Assembly (NCBI GenBank): GCA_914767715.1
Contig: OU612071.1
Coordinates: 23,309,681-23,373,680 of the forward strand
Origin: Membranipora membranacea
Lineage: Eukaryota > Bryozoa > Gymnolaemata > Cheilostomatida > Membraniporidae
Length of the DNA stretch: 64,000 bases
Reading direction: 5' to 3'
A model generated the notes under the pieces. That model worked only from the letters and a program-made list of their open reading frames with translations, had not been told where the DNA came from and made no database searches. Both the position numbers and the translations under genes were made by a program. Below, one piece after another: positions 32,948-43,232 of the stretch (positions within the stretch are counted from its first letter, which is position 1; the number at the start of each line of letters is the position of its first letter).

Positions 32948-35481
32948 GTCATTTTGCTATTGCGTGTAGGAGTGTTGAACCTAAGAAAAAGGTGCATTCT
33001 ATATTGTCAGCTGGTAGTCAAAATGCTGATCTAGGTCAGGCAGCATTTCAGTGCAAAGCTATCAGGCCGATGTTTAATCTAGACAAGCTTGAAATCAGAG
33101 TAGGAAACATTCCGCTTCATGTGCTTGTAGATTCTGGCTCACAGAGCAACGTGATTAGTAAAGACACATTTGATTTACTTGTGTCAAGAGGTCTTAGAGC
33201 CAAAGTAGAGCCAACAGACCTGGAACTGTTTCCGTATACTGCTGATAAGCCCTTAGACTTGTTCGGATGCTTCAATGCGGAACTAGAAGCAGGAAATCAG
33301 CGGGCAACAGCTGAAATCATAATTATTAATGATAGGGATCAGACGTCGTTGTTGAGTAATGATACATCTCACGCACTAAAACTAATCAAAATAGGCTACA
33401 ACGTAGGAGTAAATAGCTTAGATTCTAATACCAGTAATGTCAGTAATTACGGTAGTCTGCTAGATAACTATAAGAATTTATTTTCAGGCGTAGGTAAATT
33501 CAAAGGCCCAGATATAAAAATAGGAATAGATCCTAATGTAGCTCCAGTGTGTCAACCATATAATCGCGTTCCATTCGCACTGAGGAGTAAAGTAGAGGCT
33601 AAACTAGAACAGCTAGTTAAATCAGATATCATAGAGGTAGTAGCAAAGCCTACACAGTGGATTTCACCTTTGATTTCTGTACCTAAGGCTAATGGTGATA
33701 TTAGGCTATGTGTTGATATGCGTAGGGCAAACCAGGCAATTATTAAGGAAAGACATCCCATGCCGACTGTTGATGATTTATTACAGGATATGAATGGCAG
33801 CAAGGTTTTCAGCAAGTTAGACATGAAGGAAGGTTTCACGCAATTTGCGCTGCATCCCGATTCAAGGGATATCACAACATTCAGTTGTCACATTGGCTTA
33901 TACCGATATAAGAGGTTATTTTATGGTTGCTCTATGGCTCCAGAGAAATTTTATGCAGAGATTCATAGATTGATTCAAGGCATTCCAGGTGTAGCAAACC
34001 TCGCTGATGATATTATTATACATGGCTCAGACAGAGCTGAGCATGATGCTAGATTGATACAGGTTCTGGACAGGCTCAAATCAGCAGGATTGACACTCAA
34101 CAGGCAGAAGTGTACATTTGGTGTTGATGAGTTAGAATTTGTAGGTCATAAACTATCAGCAAAGGGCATCGATCCGATGGCTGGTAAAGTTGATGCTATA
34201 GTAAACGCTAAGGAACCAACATGCATAGAGGAGTTGCGTTCTTTCTTAGGATTAGCTAATTATTGTAGCAAGTTCATACCAGATTTCTCGACCAAGACAG
34301 AACCACTGCGCAGACTGAAAAAGCAGCCAGCAGATGGCAAGCAGAAAGGTGTCAAAGAAAAATTTGTTCTCAACCAGGAGCAGATAGTAGCGTTTGAGAA
34401 AGTGAAGAAAAGTCTAGCCAGTAGTGAGACTTTAGGTTATTTTGATCTCAAATATCCGACTAAGGTGGTAGCTGATGCAAGTCCTTTTGGTTTAGGTGCT
34501 GTTCTTATCCAGGATCAGGAGGATGGACCACGGGTTATTAGCTATGCATCGAGAAGTTTGAGTGATGTTGAATCTAGATACCATCAGACTGAAAGGGAAG
34601 CTCTAAGTTTGGTGTGGGCATGTGAAAGATTCAAGCCATATTTGATAGGCAATAAGTTCGATTTGGTTACAGACCATGAGCCACTGAAGGTTATTTATGG
34701 TCCGCGTTCAAAACCATGTGCTAGGATTGAACGCTGGGTGTTACGTCTTATGCCATATGATTACACTGTAGTTTATTGGCCAGGTAGCAAAAACGTAGCA
34801 GACCCTCTCTCAAGGCTCTCAGCAAGTAAAGTTTGTGATTTGTCTCTCGCAAACAAGGCTGAAGCATATGTTAGATTTGTAGCTTTAAATTCTGTACCTA
34901 GAGCTATGACCGCTAAAGAGATAGAGAAAATTTCTTTAGACGACGAGGAATTATCCATTGTTAGGAAATGCATAAATTCAAATAATTTTGATGTTCGTGG
35001 TATATCAAAGTCGTATAAGCTAATTAGTGGTGAATTGTGTGTGATAGGAAACCTAGTATTGAGAGGCAGCAGAATAGTCATACCCTCTCAACTCAGACCA
35101 CATGTTTTAAATTTGGCTCATACAGGACATCTAGGGATTGTTGGTACTAAGAGGAATTTGAGGACTAAGGTTTGGTGGCCAAACATTGATAGCGATGTGG
35201 ACAAACACATCACAGCATGTCATGAGTGTCAATTAGTAGGTAAACCAAGTTCTCCGGAACCCATGTTGAGTTCTGACCTCCCAACAGCGCCATGGAAGGA
35301 AGTTGCGGTAGATCATTTTGGTCCATTTGGTCATTCTAGCCAGTACTTGCTTGTTGTTATTGACTATTATAGTAGGTATTTTGAGTGCATTCCGGTGAAA
35401 TCGACCAGTGCTGCAACCACACTAAAGGCATTAGATGAAGTTTTTTCAAACTCATGGAATCCCACAGTACTTGAAAAGTGA
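32836..35481 (+). CDS. pol: Pol: nucleocapsid tail, protease, RT, RNase H, integrase N-half
   Basis: The frame is open from 32836; residue numbers count from 32992. Zinc knuckles come first. Then the aspartic protease (Asp47 in VDSGSQSNV), reverse transcriptase (Asp277 in FSKLDMKEGF; LADD box Asp339-Asp340), RNase H (Asp495 in VADASPFGLGAVL), and the integrase HHCC finger (LAHTGHLG ... CHECQ) with the first core Asp774 in AVDHFGPF. All key residues of these enzymes are visible. LADD in place of the commoner YADD or FVDD is a mild oddity. The frame runs out at TGA 35479-35481 because of an extra base in the T6 run 35441-35446, so the integrase is cut after its first catalytic residue. No ATG begins the frame; expression must come from a Gag-Pol read-through or shift. 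Confidence 0.9.
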   Translation, partial: KLQKSAESCYRCGSSNHIGSDTNCPAKDKQCNKCSKIGHFAIACRSVEPKKKVHSILSAGSQNADLGQAAFQCKAIRPMFNLDKLEIRVGNIPLHVLVDSGSQSNVISKDTFDLLVSRGLRAKVEPTDLELFPYTADKPLDLFGCFNAELEAGNQRATAEIIIINDRDQTSLLSNDTSHALKLIKIGYNVGVNSLDSNTSNVSNYGSLLDNYKNLFSGVGKFKGPDIKIGIDPNVAPVCQPYNRVPFALRSKVEAKLEQLVKSDIIEVVAKPTQWISPLISVPKANGDIRLCVDMRRANQAIIKERHPMPTVDDLLQDMNGSKVFSKLDMKEGFTQFALHPDSRDITTFSCHIGLYRYKRLFYGCSMAPEKFYAEIHRLIQGIPGVANLADDIIIHGSDRAEHDARLIQVLDRLKSAGLTLNRQKCTFGVDELEFVGHKLSAKGIDPMAGKVDAIVNAKEPTCIEELRSFLGLANYCSKFIPDFSTKTEPLRRLKKQPADGKQKGVKEKFVLNQEQIVAFEKVKKSLASSETLGYFDLKYPTKVVADASPFGLGAVLIQDQEDGPRVISYASRSLSDVESRYHQTEREALSLVWACERFKPYLIGNKFDLVTDHEPLKVIYGPRSKPCARIERWVLRLMPYDYTVVYWPGSKNVADPLSRLSASKVCDLSLANKAEAYVRFVALNSVPRAMTAKEIEKISLDDEELSIVRKCINSNNFDVRGISKSYKLISGELCVIGNLVLRGSRIVIPSQLRPHVLNLAHTGHLGIVGTKRNLRTKVWWPNIDSDVDKHITACHECQLVGKPSSPEPMLSSDLPTAPWKEVAVDHFGPFGHSSQYLLVVIDYYSRYFECIPVKSTSAATTLKALDEVFSNSWNPTVLEK

Positions 35482-36301
35482 TTCAGGACCAGCTTTCATC
35501 TCAGAGGATTTTAGGAAATTCTGTGAGAATTTGGCAATTAAACACAGCAGGGGTACACCAAAGTGGCCTCAAGGTAATGGTCTTGTTGAATCATCGATGA
35601 AGTCCATAAAGAAAAGGCTTCAAATAGCCGTGACTACAGGAAAAGATTGGGGGAGTGAACTCCACAAGTATTTATTTTCTTATAGAAATACACCCCATCC
35701 TGCGACTGGTAAGAGTCCAGCAGAATTATTATTTGGTCGTAAGCTGCGTACCAAATTACCCATGTATGATAATGATAGTAAGTTAGATGATATTCAGGTC
35801 AGACAGCATGACGCTGAATATAAGGCTAAAGTAAAAGAATACACTGACCGTAAGCGCAAGGCTGCAAACTCTAGTATTTCTATCGGTGATGAAGTTTTAC
35901 TCATCAGAGATCAAATTTTACAAAAAACTGACACCCGCTACTACAATGATATTTATGTAGTAGTGAACAAAAATGGGTCACAAGTAACTGTACGATCCTC
36001 AGATGGACGAGAATATGTCCGTAACAGTTCCCATCTGAGACCCTACAAGAGAACCCATGAAATCATACACTCTTCTTTTGTAGATGCCGGTATCGTAGGC
36101 ACCGCAGAGGAAGAAAAGAGGGAAAATAGTGTCAGAAGATCGCCACGCCATAAGAACACTCCAGACAGATACACTAACTATCTAAGCAGTCTCAAGGATT
36201 ACTACGACTTCTGCTACACGTATTATCAAGGAACTCAGCCTAATACGTCATGTCAAAAGTGCCCGATGCACTGCAGCACAACAGAGTCGAAAGGAGAGTG
36301 A
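35435..36301 (+). pseudogene. pol: Integrase C-half, separated by frameshift
   Basis: This frame continues the integrase core. Asp16 in LKSDSGPAF and Glu52 in GLVESSMK are separated by 35 residues, completing the D,D(35)E triad begun in the upstream frame. The C-terminal part has a small-barrel region around IGDEVLLIRD, ends with SSHLRPYKRTHE and then a basic SPRHK tail. No chromodomain is seen. It overlaps the upstream frame by 47 bp. The ATG at 35435 lies in the overlap and is probably fortuitous, since the shift is explained by one extra T at 35441-35446. Without repair by a shift, no complete integrase is made from this copy. Confidence 0.9.
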
Positions 36302-36598
36302 ACTCCTGCCGTTTCATGCCAAGGCAAATCCTACCCCCACTGACAACGCGAATATCAGTGGTGCTTGTTCTCTATTTTCCCATAAATAGATTATGGTTTT
36401 TTTGAGGCAAGGTAGCTGCTGGCCGCAATTGACTCTGAACATCTCTACACTATAAAGAGATTCCATTGACATATCATTTACATACTAAAATATATTATTG
36501 CTGACAAATTTTATAAATAAGACATTTATGTTGCTGTAATATTTTATGCTCGCTTTTTGTATGTAAAGTTTTCAGATAATTACTCATTCAAGTTTAAT
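36302..36598 (+). other. 3' untranslated region of the gypsy element
   Basis: About 300 bp between the pol stop and the polypurine tract, without an open frame of note. No env-like gene. Confidence 0.7.
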
Positions 36599-36612
36599 GA
36601 GGAAAAGAGGGA
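36599..36612 (+). promoter_or_regulatory. Polypurine tract
   Basis: GAGGAAAAGAGGGA, 14 purines, immediately 5' of the 3' LTR. It is the expected RNase H-resistant primer for plus-strand DNA. Confidence 0.9.
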
Positions 36613-36838
36613 TGTTGTGTCCTCATATGCAGTGACCACTAATTAAGTCACGTGCTCATTTAGTATGCTGCCGATAGTATAAATAAGGCATGCCATCACA
36701 ATTATAATCAGTTGATGTACAGTCGATATACAGTCATTTATAAGTCATTGACACAATGGTCACATAATAAATGTACACGCTGCAACAACAAATCAAACAG
36801 CTTGATTTATGTACAACCAACAAAACACAAAATAAACA
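36613..36838 (+). repeat. 3' LTR (226 bp)
   Basis: Reads identical to the 5' LTR over its full length and is followed by the right ATTAT duplication at 36839-36843. Confidence 0.95.
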
Positions 36839-37502
36839 ATTATTATCATAATTTTCTGGCAGTATTCAATTTGTAACAAGGTTGGCTAACTTGGCTAGCT
36901 CCATTTAAATAAATTACTGTTTGCTTTGCTCACAAATTTTCTGGAATTTTTCGTAGATTTCCCTAGTAAAATTGAGATTAAATAGTCTTCAATTGATGCT
37001 AATGCGGAAGAGTTTAATATACAGTACATGGGCACTATTTTCTTTTGCTCAGTGTGTCTATTAGTAGCCAAATGAAGAGAGGACAACTCAGAGAAATAAC
37101 CTAAAATTTGAGCGCAGATAACTCTCTATTGACTGAAGTGTAGCAACGGTGAAAGTTTAACATAGTTACACATTAAATAGGACAAGAAAATTATGATCAT
37201 CATCTTCTTAGGCTATGTCTCATCTCCCTCCACATCAACTTCATCTGGTTCCAAAGTCGAGCTAAAACTGAGGTTGCGGGAGATGACATTAATTATCAAA
37301 CCAGACCACACATAAGGAATAGGTTTGTTATTTGTTAAGGATTAAGAGCTAATAATGTATGTGTGAATATTTGTGTGTCCATGTTGCTAGGAATATTTCA
37401 TCTCTTCATTTTCCACAAAAATGTATATGTATACATGTTTTGCATGCATGATTCCGGTCCATAACTGTGTATAAAGAGAAGCATTGATACATTTTATGTT
37501 GT
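36839..37502. other. Right target duplication and unassigned sequence
   Basis: ATTAT (36839-36843) is the right target duplication. Beyond it I see no gene, RNA or repeat that can be supported. Confidence 0.5.
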
Positions 37503-37659
37503 AGTAAATGTGCCAATGCATGTCTACAATCACCTAGTGGAGCTCTGCAAAGTGAGAGAGACAGTGGTTGAGGACAAGGATCCAGACTACTACAAAACTT
37601 TCTTGGTAGACATTCAAGGAGTTTTGCCAAATACATTCAAATTTCTTCCATGTGAATAA
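37503..37659 (+). pseudogene. Exon-like segment upstream of YqaJ relic
   Basis: After a 'ttttatgttgtag' acceptor, a frame of about 52 codons reads VPMHVYNHLVELCKVRET, then DPDYYKTFLVDIQG, and stops TAA. The composition is protein-like. The family is not recognised; it may be an upstream exon of the nuclease-like gene that follows on the same strand. Confidence 0.35.
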
Positions 37660-37871
37660 AAATAGTTTTTTAATTAGATATTATTACAGATTACTACATA
37701 TTCCAACCAAAAAAATTGAAGGATTTCGCAATCAAGGTGAAATATTTAATGATACCAATCACAATTAAATATACATATCCATTTATATACATTATTTTGC
37801 CCAGGAACAATACATAGTGACAGAGATGATACAGATCACTTGGTGCAGCATATCAGTCTCATTTCATTTTA

Positions 37872-38475
37872 TTGGATGATGAGATGGAGAAGGACACACC
37901 AGAGCTACCAGATCCCGCTAAGTTTGAAGTGCAAGCCATGGAGTTCATAGAGAAGATGGATTTTTATGATGTATACTATAATGGTTCAGACACTGAAAAG
38001 CCTGATGAAATATGTGATGCCTTAGTTAATATATTGATGTACCCAACCCCCCTGGACAACATATCTCATGTACAGCGGGGATCAGCAATGGAATGCTGGG
38101 CCAAATCAACCTGTCCATCAGGTCTTGTGGTCTGTTTATCGATAGATCAGTTCCTAGGTGCCAGCCCTGAAGGCATAGTGACTTGTGACTGTCATCCTCA
38201 GAGGTTGGCCGAAATTAAATGCCAACAACACAACTTTTAAGCTACCAACATAATATAAAGGAAGGTTAACTAAAGAAAAAGATCCCTACTACAGGCAGGT
38301 ACAGGGTCAAATGATAATAATTGGCATGGAAGAGTTGTCGGTTTTATTTTTTTATGAGGTCCATCAGGGGCATTTTGAAGTGATTGGGCATGACGAAGAT
38401 TTTAGCATCCATATTCATGACAATATCAAAAAGTTTTATCATTATTGTATATGCCGCCCCAAATTACTTAAGGGC
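37872..38475 (+). pseudogene. YqaJ-type (lambda-exonuclease fold) nuclease relic
   Basis: The first frame (37872-38240) has ISHVQRGSAMECWA, then IDQFLGASPEGIVTC and RLAEIKCQ. YqaJ nucleases carry 'W GR..E..A', 'GASPDG' and 'E.KC', where the Asp and the E-x-K pair bind metal. A second frame, from about 38262, continues with DPYYRQVQGQMIIIG, FFYEVHQGHFEVI and a helix ending FYHYC, matching the 'YY.Q.QGQM..TG' part of the same fold. The two parts are separated by a stop and a frame change near 38238-38262, unless a very small intron removes them. The catalytic Asp of the SPDG motif is Glu here. YqaJ domains in animals often belong to transposons; function in this copy is doubtful. Confidence 0.65.
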
Positions 38476-39637
38476 GTAAACGTAAAATTTAAATTCTTGT
38501 CATCTTTCGCCTCAGTTTATGCACTTAATTATAATACACGGTTAAGCATGATGTCTGACGCGTGAATATTTAGGTTTTTTGCTGTTATAACCAAACCTGG
38601 TGAGGTGTAAAATTATTTTTAATGTTTGAAATAATATTTTTTGCGTAAGTTCACACCTCTGTTGATAAAATGTATTCTGGTATCTTACTGTTCCTACCTT
38701 TATGCATAACAATGTTGACAGTATCGTTTTAAAAACACATATTATTTTTGTACAGTAGGCCAATCGATGTTCATAAATATAATATGGCTAACTGCAAGCA
38801 GTGTAGTCCTCCAATATCTGTCTCTTCATACCAACACCTGTCTGTTCTCAGTAATCAGTGAAATGCTATCAACACTCACCACGCTTCTCATTGTAGTTGT
38901 TAATCAATCAAAACAAAAGATGATTTAAATTTTGGGCTTTTGATATTGTGTAACTTTGTTATGGAGTATTATTTAATAAGTCTCAAAATATTTTCAAAAT
39001 TAAGTTGCAAAATGATACATTCATAGCTACTGCTTCATTTTTTCTTCATCGAAACATTTGTATTTCTATTTTTTTGATATTGTAGGGACATAACCAGCTT
39101 CAGTATGCAGCTGGATAACCTTAAAGGTTACAAAGCAAGTCTCACAGTCCATAGAGCCCTTTAGCCTCTAGTCTAACAGATTTTATATTTAGTTTCAAGT
39201 TCTACTGTGACAGTTAATGGTGGGCTATTTTATCTTTTAAACTTGAGGTGCTGACAGAAGCAATAGAAGTATTGCACTTTCACATGTGACAAAGATCGAC
39301 TACCTGCACCACCTGTTCACCCCCCCCCCCCCCCCCCAAGAGCCAGAATAACAGACATCATGCAAATTGATAATATATGTTGCTTTGCTTCCCACATTAT
39401 ACTAACCCTGTTGTCTTTGGTGTTGTTATCATTTGGTAATCATGGCAGAGGTTAATTTAAAGCATAAGCATATGATTTGAGTTTTTAGGAGATGTCAGTG
39501 TCCTTTTTTTCAACTTGTTATCTAATTTTTTAAAGATCCCTGCAGTGGTAAAACAAATGAAACTGTTAATCTGTTGTATCTAACTCAAATATGTCTGGAG
39601 TATTTACTGATACATGTACATACATTTTTGTAACAGT
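38476..39637. other. Unassigned stretch with a C18 run
   Basis: No supported gene. C18 lies at 39320-39337. Short frames only. Confidence 0.4.
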
Positions 39638-40302
39638 CTCTCAGCTACGCAGAGGTGAAGATCGTTGATGCCTTAAGAAAAGGATGATTTTGTATTTCTA
39701 AGCAAGGAGCTGACTGATAAAGGATATCAGCATTTATTTATCGACTCAATTCTCAATATAACTAACGAGAAGGTACGACACTACTCCACTGACAACACCT
39801 CCACTCTCTACAAGTCTGATGCCGATAATTTGGCTGATTTCTCTCTACCATCCCTCATCGTTGATTTCAAAATTAAGCTTCCTACCCTCCTGAGTACCAT
39901 CCATGAGATGATCGAAGAGAAGGGCGATGCAAAGGTAACAAAGACATCAACTATCGCCACCACCATAGTGGCAAAATACTGTCAGCCGATGACCACAAGT
40001 CATTGGCACTCCAGTATGTCCATGGAGTCAATTTAGACACAGAAGGAACAAAAGACTCCTGCTTCAGCCATCTACAGAGGACTGGTGACTCTGTCAATCT
40101 GCAGGTGCTGCGGGAAAAACTAACAGATATGTCGTCACTAACATCAAAACTGATGCTAGGAGAGACATCTTATGACAATAACTACCCATACGTCAAGCCC
40201 AGACACCAGACTACCACCAGGGGCAACAAGATATATAACATGACACGTGGTCTCATTGTCTACATCTCAACATCTATTCTGAGGATACATCTTCCGATAT
40301 GA
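39638..40302 (+). pseudogene. Uncharacterised transposon-like protein relic
   Basis: Follows a 'tttttgtaacag' acceptor. The first frame gives SLSYAEVKIVDALRK. After a shift in an A run near 39680, a 120-codon frame gives LTDKGYQHLFIDSILNI and SLIVDFKIKLPTLLSTIHEM. After another shift near 39960 the third gives SADDHKSLALQYVHGVNLD, then CFSHLQRTGDSVNLQVLREK. The last part recalls the 'Q..N.LL...G....F..L...G...S' pattern of long uncharacterised invertebrate transposon proteins, but I cannot name the family. At least two frameshifts. Confidence 0.4.
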
Positions 40303-41026
40303 GAGTACTCCAGCAAACAATTCAACAATATTCATCCCCCATGAGCAGCAATCCTATTACTATATTATAGGCAAAAAGTTGTATCAGGGAAGTACTTGAA
40401 TTTGTCTGCTCTGATTTTATGTCCAAACACTCTGATTTTCCTATAGAGATCTGAGTTATTATGAGTAGCTACATTGATATTATACAGAGATTGTTTGACT
40501 GCTACTAATGCTTTTTCTCCATCAACAGGAAATTTCATCAATATACCTAAGACAATAGCCACCAGATACCAGCTAAACTCATTTCACCACTGGAGCAAGC
40601 ATGTTGCTTTGATAATTCCGTCAACATCATATCATCATAAAGGAGGGGTTGTCACTTCAGTGGATTCTTAAGGGAGTAGCTACCATGCTGGAATGGCAGT
40701 CTGTTTATCTGTGCTGGATGGTGGTCACCCATGTGCTATTCTGCCAGAGTAGATTATGAACCCAACATAGGGCTTATCTAATATCTAACATGAATGAAAA
40801 TAACGTAAATGATATTAAGAATAGTGCCCTTAGCAGCAAAGCACCAATGGACGTTCTCTATTACAAAAACAGTAAAGTTACCTCACCAGGAGGAGTTTTT
40901 GTTTAGTTGTGTGATGGTGCGATTCCTATATTATCACTGTATTTTTGTACTTAGGAAAACTTTCTCTGTATAGGCCCTAGGACAGGTCAGTCGGCAAATT
41001 TTTCTATTCATATTTGAAATAACTAC

Positions 41027-41146
41027 CTAGGATGACAGAGCCTATACGGCTAGCCATCACTGCAGGACAGAATGTGTTGGTGCTAGGTGCCGGTGGTACC
41101 AGGAAAACAACAGTATACATTAAGGCACTGGAAAAAACAGGTAGCT
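41027..41146 (+). pseudogene. P-loop exon relic, PIF1-helicase-like
   Basis: After an 'actacctag' acceptor, a frame reads RLAITAGQNVLVLGAGGTRKTT and KALEKTG before a GT. 'GQNVLLLG.AGTGKT' is the usual P-loop of PIF1-type helicases. Here the last glycine of GxxxxGK[ST] is Arg, which should cripple ATP binding. It is only about 40 codons and stands alone; other P-loop ATPases are possible. Confidence 0.4.
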
Positions 41147-41469
41147 GTAGGTAGTTGTTTATATGTTGTTCAGGTAGAAGTCTCCTGTCCAATATACATT
41201 TGGATTTTGTTGATGCAAAAGTTCTTGCATTAAGATAATTGGCTGAATATTGAATAAAGGATGGGATTGATGGGAAGGCTGGTTTGGGAAACATTTTAAA
41301 GCTGTATAATATATGGGTGTCATCATAAATGGTACTCTTTTGTCCAAGTCGGAGCCCATTGGGATCATTCAACTCTCCTTCACTGACACCTGCATTGCCA
41401 CTTATGCATTATGTATGCAACTCTTAGCATTTAATTGTACGAGAATTGCTATTATTGTCTTGATTTCAG

Positions 41470-42003
41470 GTCAGATGATGAACACAATGAGTTACCTGCA
41501 GGCACCATGACACAGGAGTCTGTTGCAAAATCCAAGATACTTGAAGGTGCAACAAAACGAGGAATGGACTTCTTTGTTGAGGACATCGGGTATTCTTACA
41601 CCATTAAGTGGAGCAAGTTTTTGCTTTATTTTTAATGTTAATGTTTATGATAACGGCAGGTCCATTTATTTTTGGGCTTTATATTTTTCAGCAATGGCAG
41701 ATAAAAACATGACACACTTTTCAAATAAAACTTGAATGTAAAATGACAAGCATAAATAAATACACATTCATTTTTCTCTATGTAACCTTCTATCACACTC
41801 AGTGGCAGGTATAATTGGGACATATCAAGTAATTGTTACAATAAGAAATTGTTTTAAATTAACTGGGTTGTACTACGTGAAAGTGTTCACTCTATCCCTG
41901 GTGCCCTGTCATGGTCTGCCAGGTCCCTGATGGGGAGCTTATGGCAAAGCTGACATGTCATAATCATGACACCAATGATTTAGAGGATTGCTTAGTGAGG
42001 AAA
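41470..42003 (+). pseudogene. FLYWCH zinc-finger relic, two segments
   Basis: The first segment, after a 'tgatttcag' acceptor, reads ILEGATKRGMDFFVEDIGYSY. The second (about 41890-42003) reads KCSLYPWCPVMVCQ, then DGELMAKLTCHNHD. FLYWCH fingers have 'R....LV..GY.Y', then 'W.C....C.A.V', then a final HxH; all are present in order, with the zinc ligands Cys, Cys, His, His visible. FLYWCH domains bind DNA and often sit at the N-terminus of MULE-type transposase genes. The join between the segments is unclear, with either an intron or a break, and no MULE catalytic domain follows. Confidence 0.55.
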
Positions 42004-42906
42004 AAGGCAAGTTTTTAACAATTATGCCATGGCACACAGCTCCACCTGGTGTGGACTATATATCAACAAATGTTGGAGGAGAAAAAGAGAGGGATATTGA
42101 ACCATTTGATAGGTGTACATGTCCATGAGGGCCATGTATTCTTTCAAAAAATGTAATCACAGGCCAAAGGACAGAGAGTGTTGCCCGCATGTTTACATTA
42201 CAATGAGAATTGTACCAGGGAGCCTGTCGGAGGGACTGCCAATCCCAAACTCAAGATAGATTAGACTAGAGCAGGTTTAAAAGTTGGTCCCAAAACCAAC
42301 AACGGGGGAATGTAGCATGGCTGGTTGTTTTTTAGATAGAGTATGAGGTGTTGTGTAGAAGTGAATGGTTAGGCCTTCAAACCAACTAAAGCATGCCACT
42401 GGCTGCTGAGCATAATGACAAGGCACCTCTAAGTCTTGTAGACTAGCTGCAATTATTTCAAAACAACCAAGCGATCAATGTATACCAGTTTTCAATTGTT
42501 ATCGAGGTTTGATAAATTAAATGTTGTACCAAGAGTAGATGGAGGTATAAACAACATCATAACAAGACACCACCATCATCATGTTCTTTCTAGGTTTTGC
42601 GGCCAAGTTGACAGGCAAACTGCATGTATCATTGGAAACAGCTATCTTTCAATAGGCATATCTTTTAATTTTGATTATTCTTTTAAAAAGCCTCAACAAT
42701 ATCTAGCTTCACTGATGTGATATACTGCAGACACTGTAATACCTTGCCTTATTGTTTAAATGCATGGCTTATTGTTGTCTGGCCCCCATCCTCAAGGGTA
42801 ATGCAAAAAATCAACATTTATGTCTCGAAATTAAAAAAAAACTAACAATTTCTTTGGTCTCTCACATGAAATGATTATCTTGAGAATGTATTATCACTAT
42901 GTTACA

Positions 42907-43232
42907 GTTGCTGGAGCTAGAATTTATAGGCCGCCTTGAAGAGTGGGAAGAGGATATCAGGGCTATACCATAGTTGACCCCTGACAACATAGAACACTGC
43001 TTCCAGGGTAACAAATGAGGGCTGGAAGATGACTGTTGCCAGCTTTATATCTCTGTGCAGGGAAATTCTCTCCGAAGGAAATCAGTTTGTCCTAAACAAG
43101 AAGCTTGTGCATCAAGATGAAGTAGAACAATTGTTTGCACATCAACGTCAGTCATGTGGTGGCAACTCCGCCCCTTCAATACAAACAGCGAGTCAGGCGA
43201 TGGCCAAAACTAGCTCCCTGAAATCAAGCTAA
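42907..43232 (+). pseudogene. P-element/THAP9-like transposase C-terminal relic
   Basis: Frames read FIGRLEEWEEDIRAIP, then LTPDNIEHCFQGNK (with stops between), then MTVASFISLCREILSEG and LVHQDEVEQLFAHQRQSCGG. P-element/THAP9 C-termini have '..L..W', 'mlLs..T..GL..T..S', 'yLL....F.fvLT.KfnQD.lE..F...R...G'. The order and spacing agree, and QDEVEQLFAHQRQ is a good match to the 'QD.lEnfF...R' core that holds the last acidic residue. The 5' part is broken by stops. No other part of such an element is adjacent. Confidence 0.6.

Larger units (their letters stand above)
31625..36838 (+). mobile_element. Ty3/gypsy LTR retrotransposon, complete, two frame breaks
   Basis: A 5214-bp element with TG...CA LTRs, a primer-binding site, gag, and pol in the order protease-RT-RNase H-integrase, then a polypurine tract and second LTR, bounded by ATTAT on both sides. 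Integrase last, after RNase H, defines Ty3/gypsy rather than Ty1/copia. There is no envelope frame and no visible chromodomain. The tRNA-Ser-type primer site and double zinc knuckle suggest the Mag/SURL-like lineage; this is inference. The two LTRs read as identical over 226 bp, so insertion was recent. Despite this, gag/NC and the integrase core are each split by a one-base frame change. Confidence 0.95.

Noticed and set aside
33552-35081. Minus-strand open frames inside the gypsy element
   Set aside because: Shadows of the pol coding strand without motifs.
36302-36598. Possible env gene in the gypsy element
   Set aside because: Only about 300 bp lie between pol and the polypurine tract, with no open frame of note.
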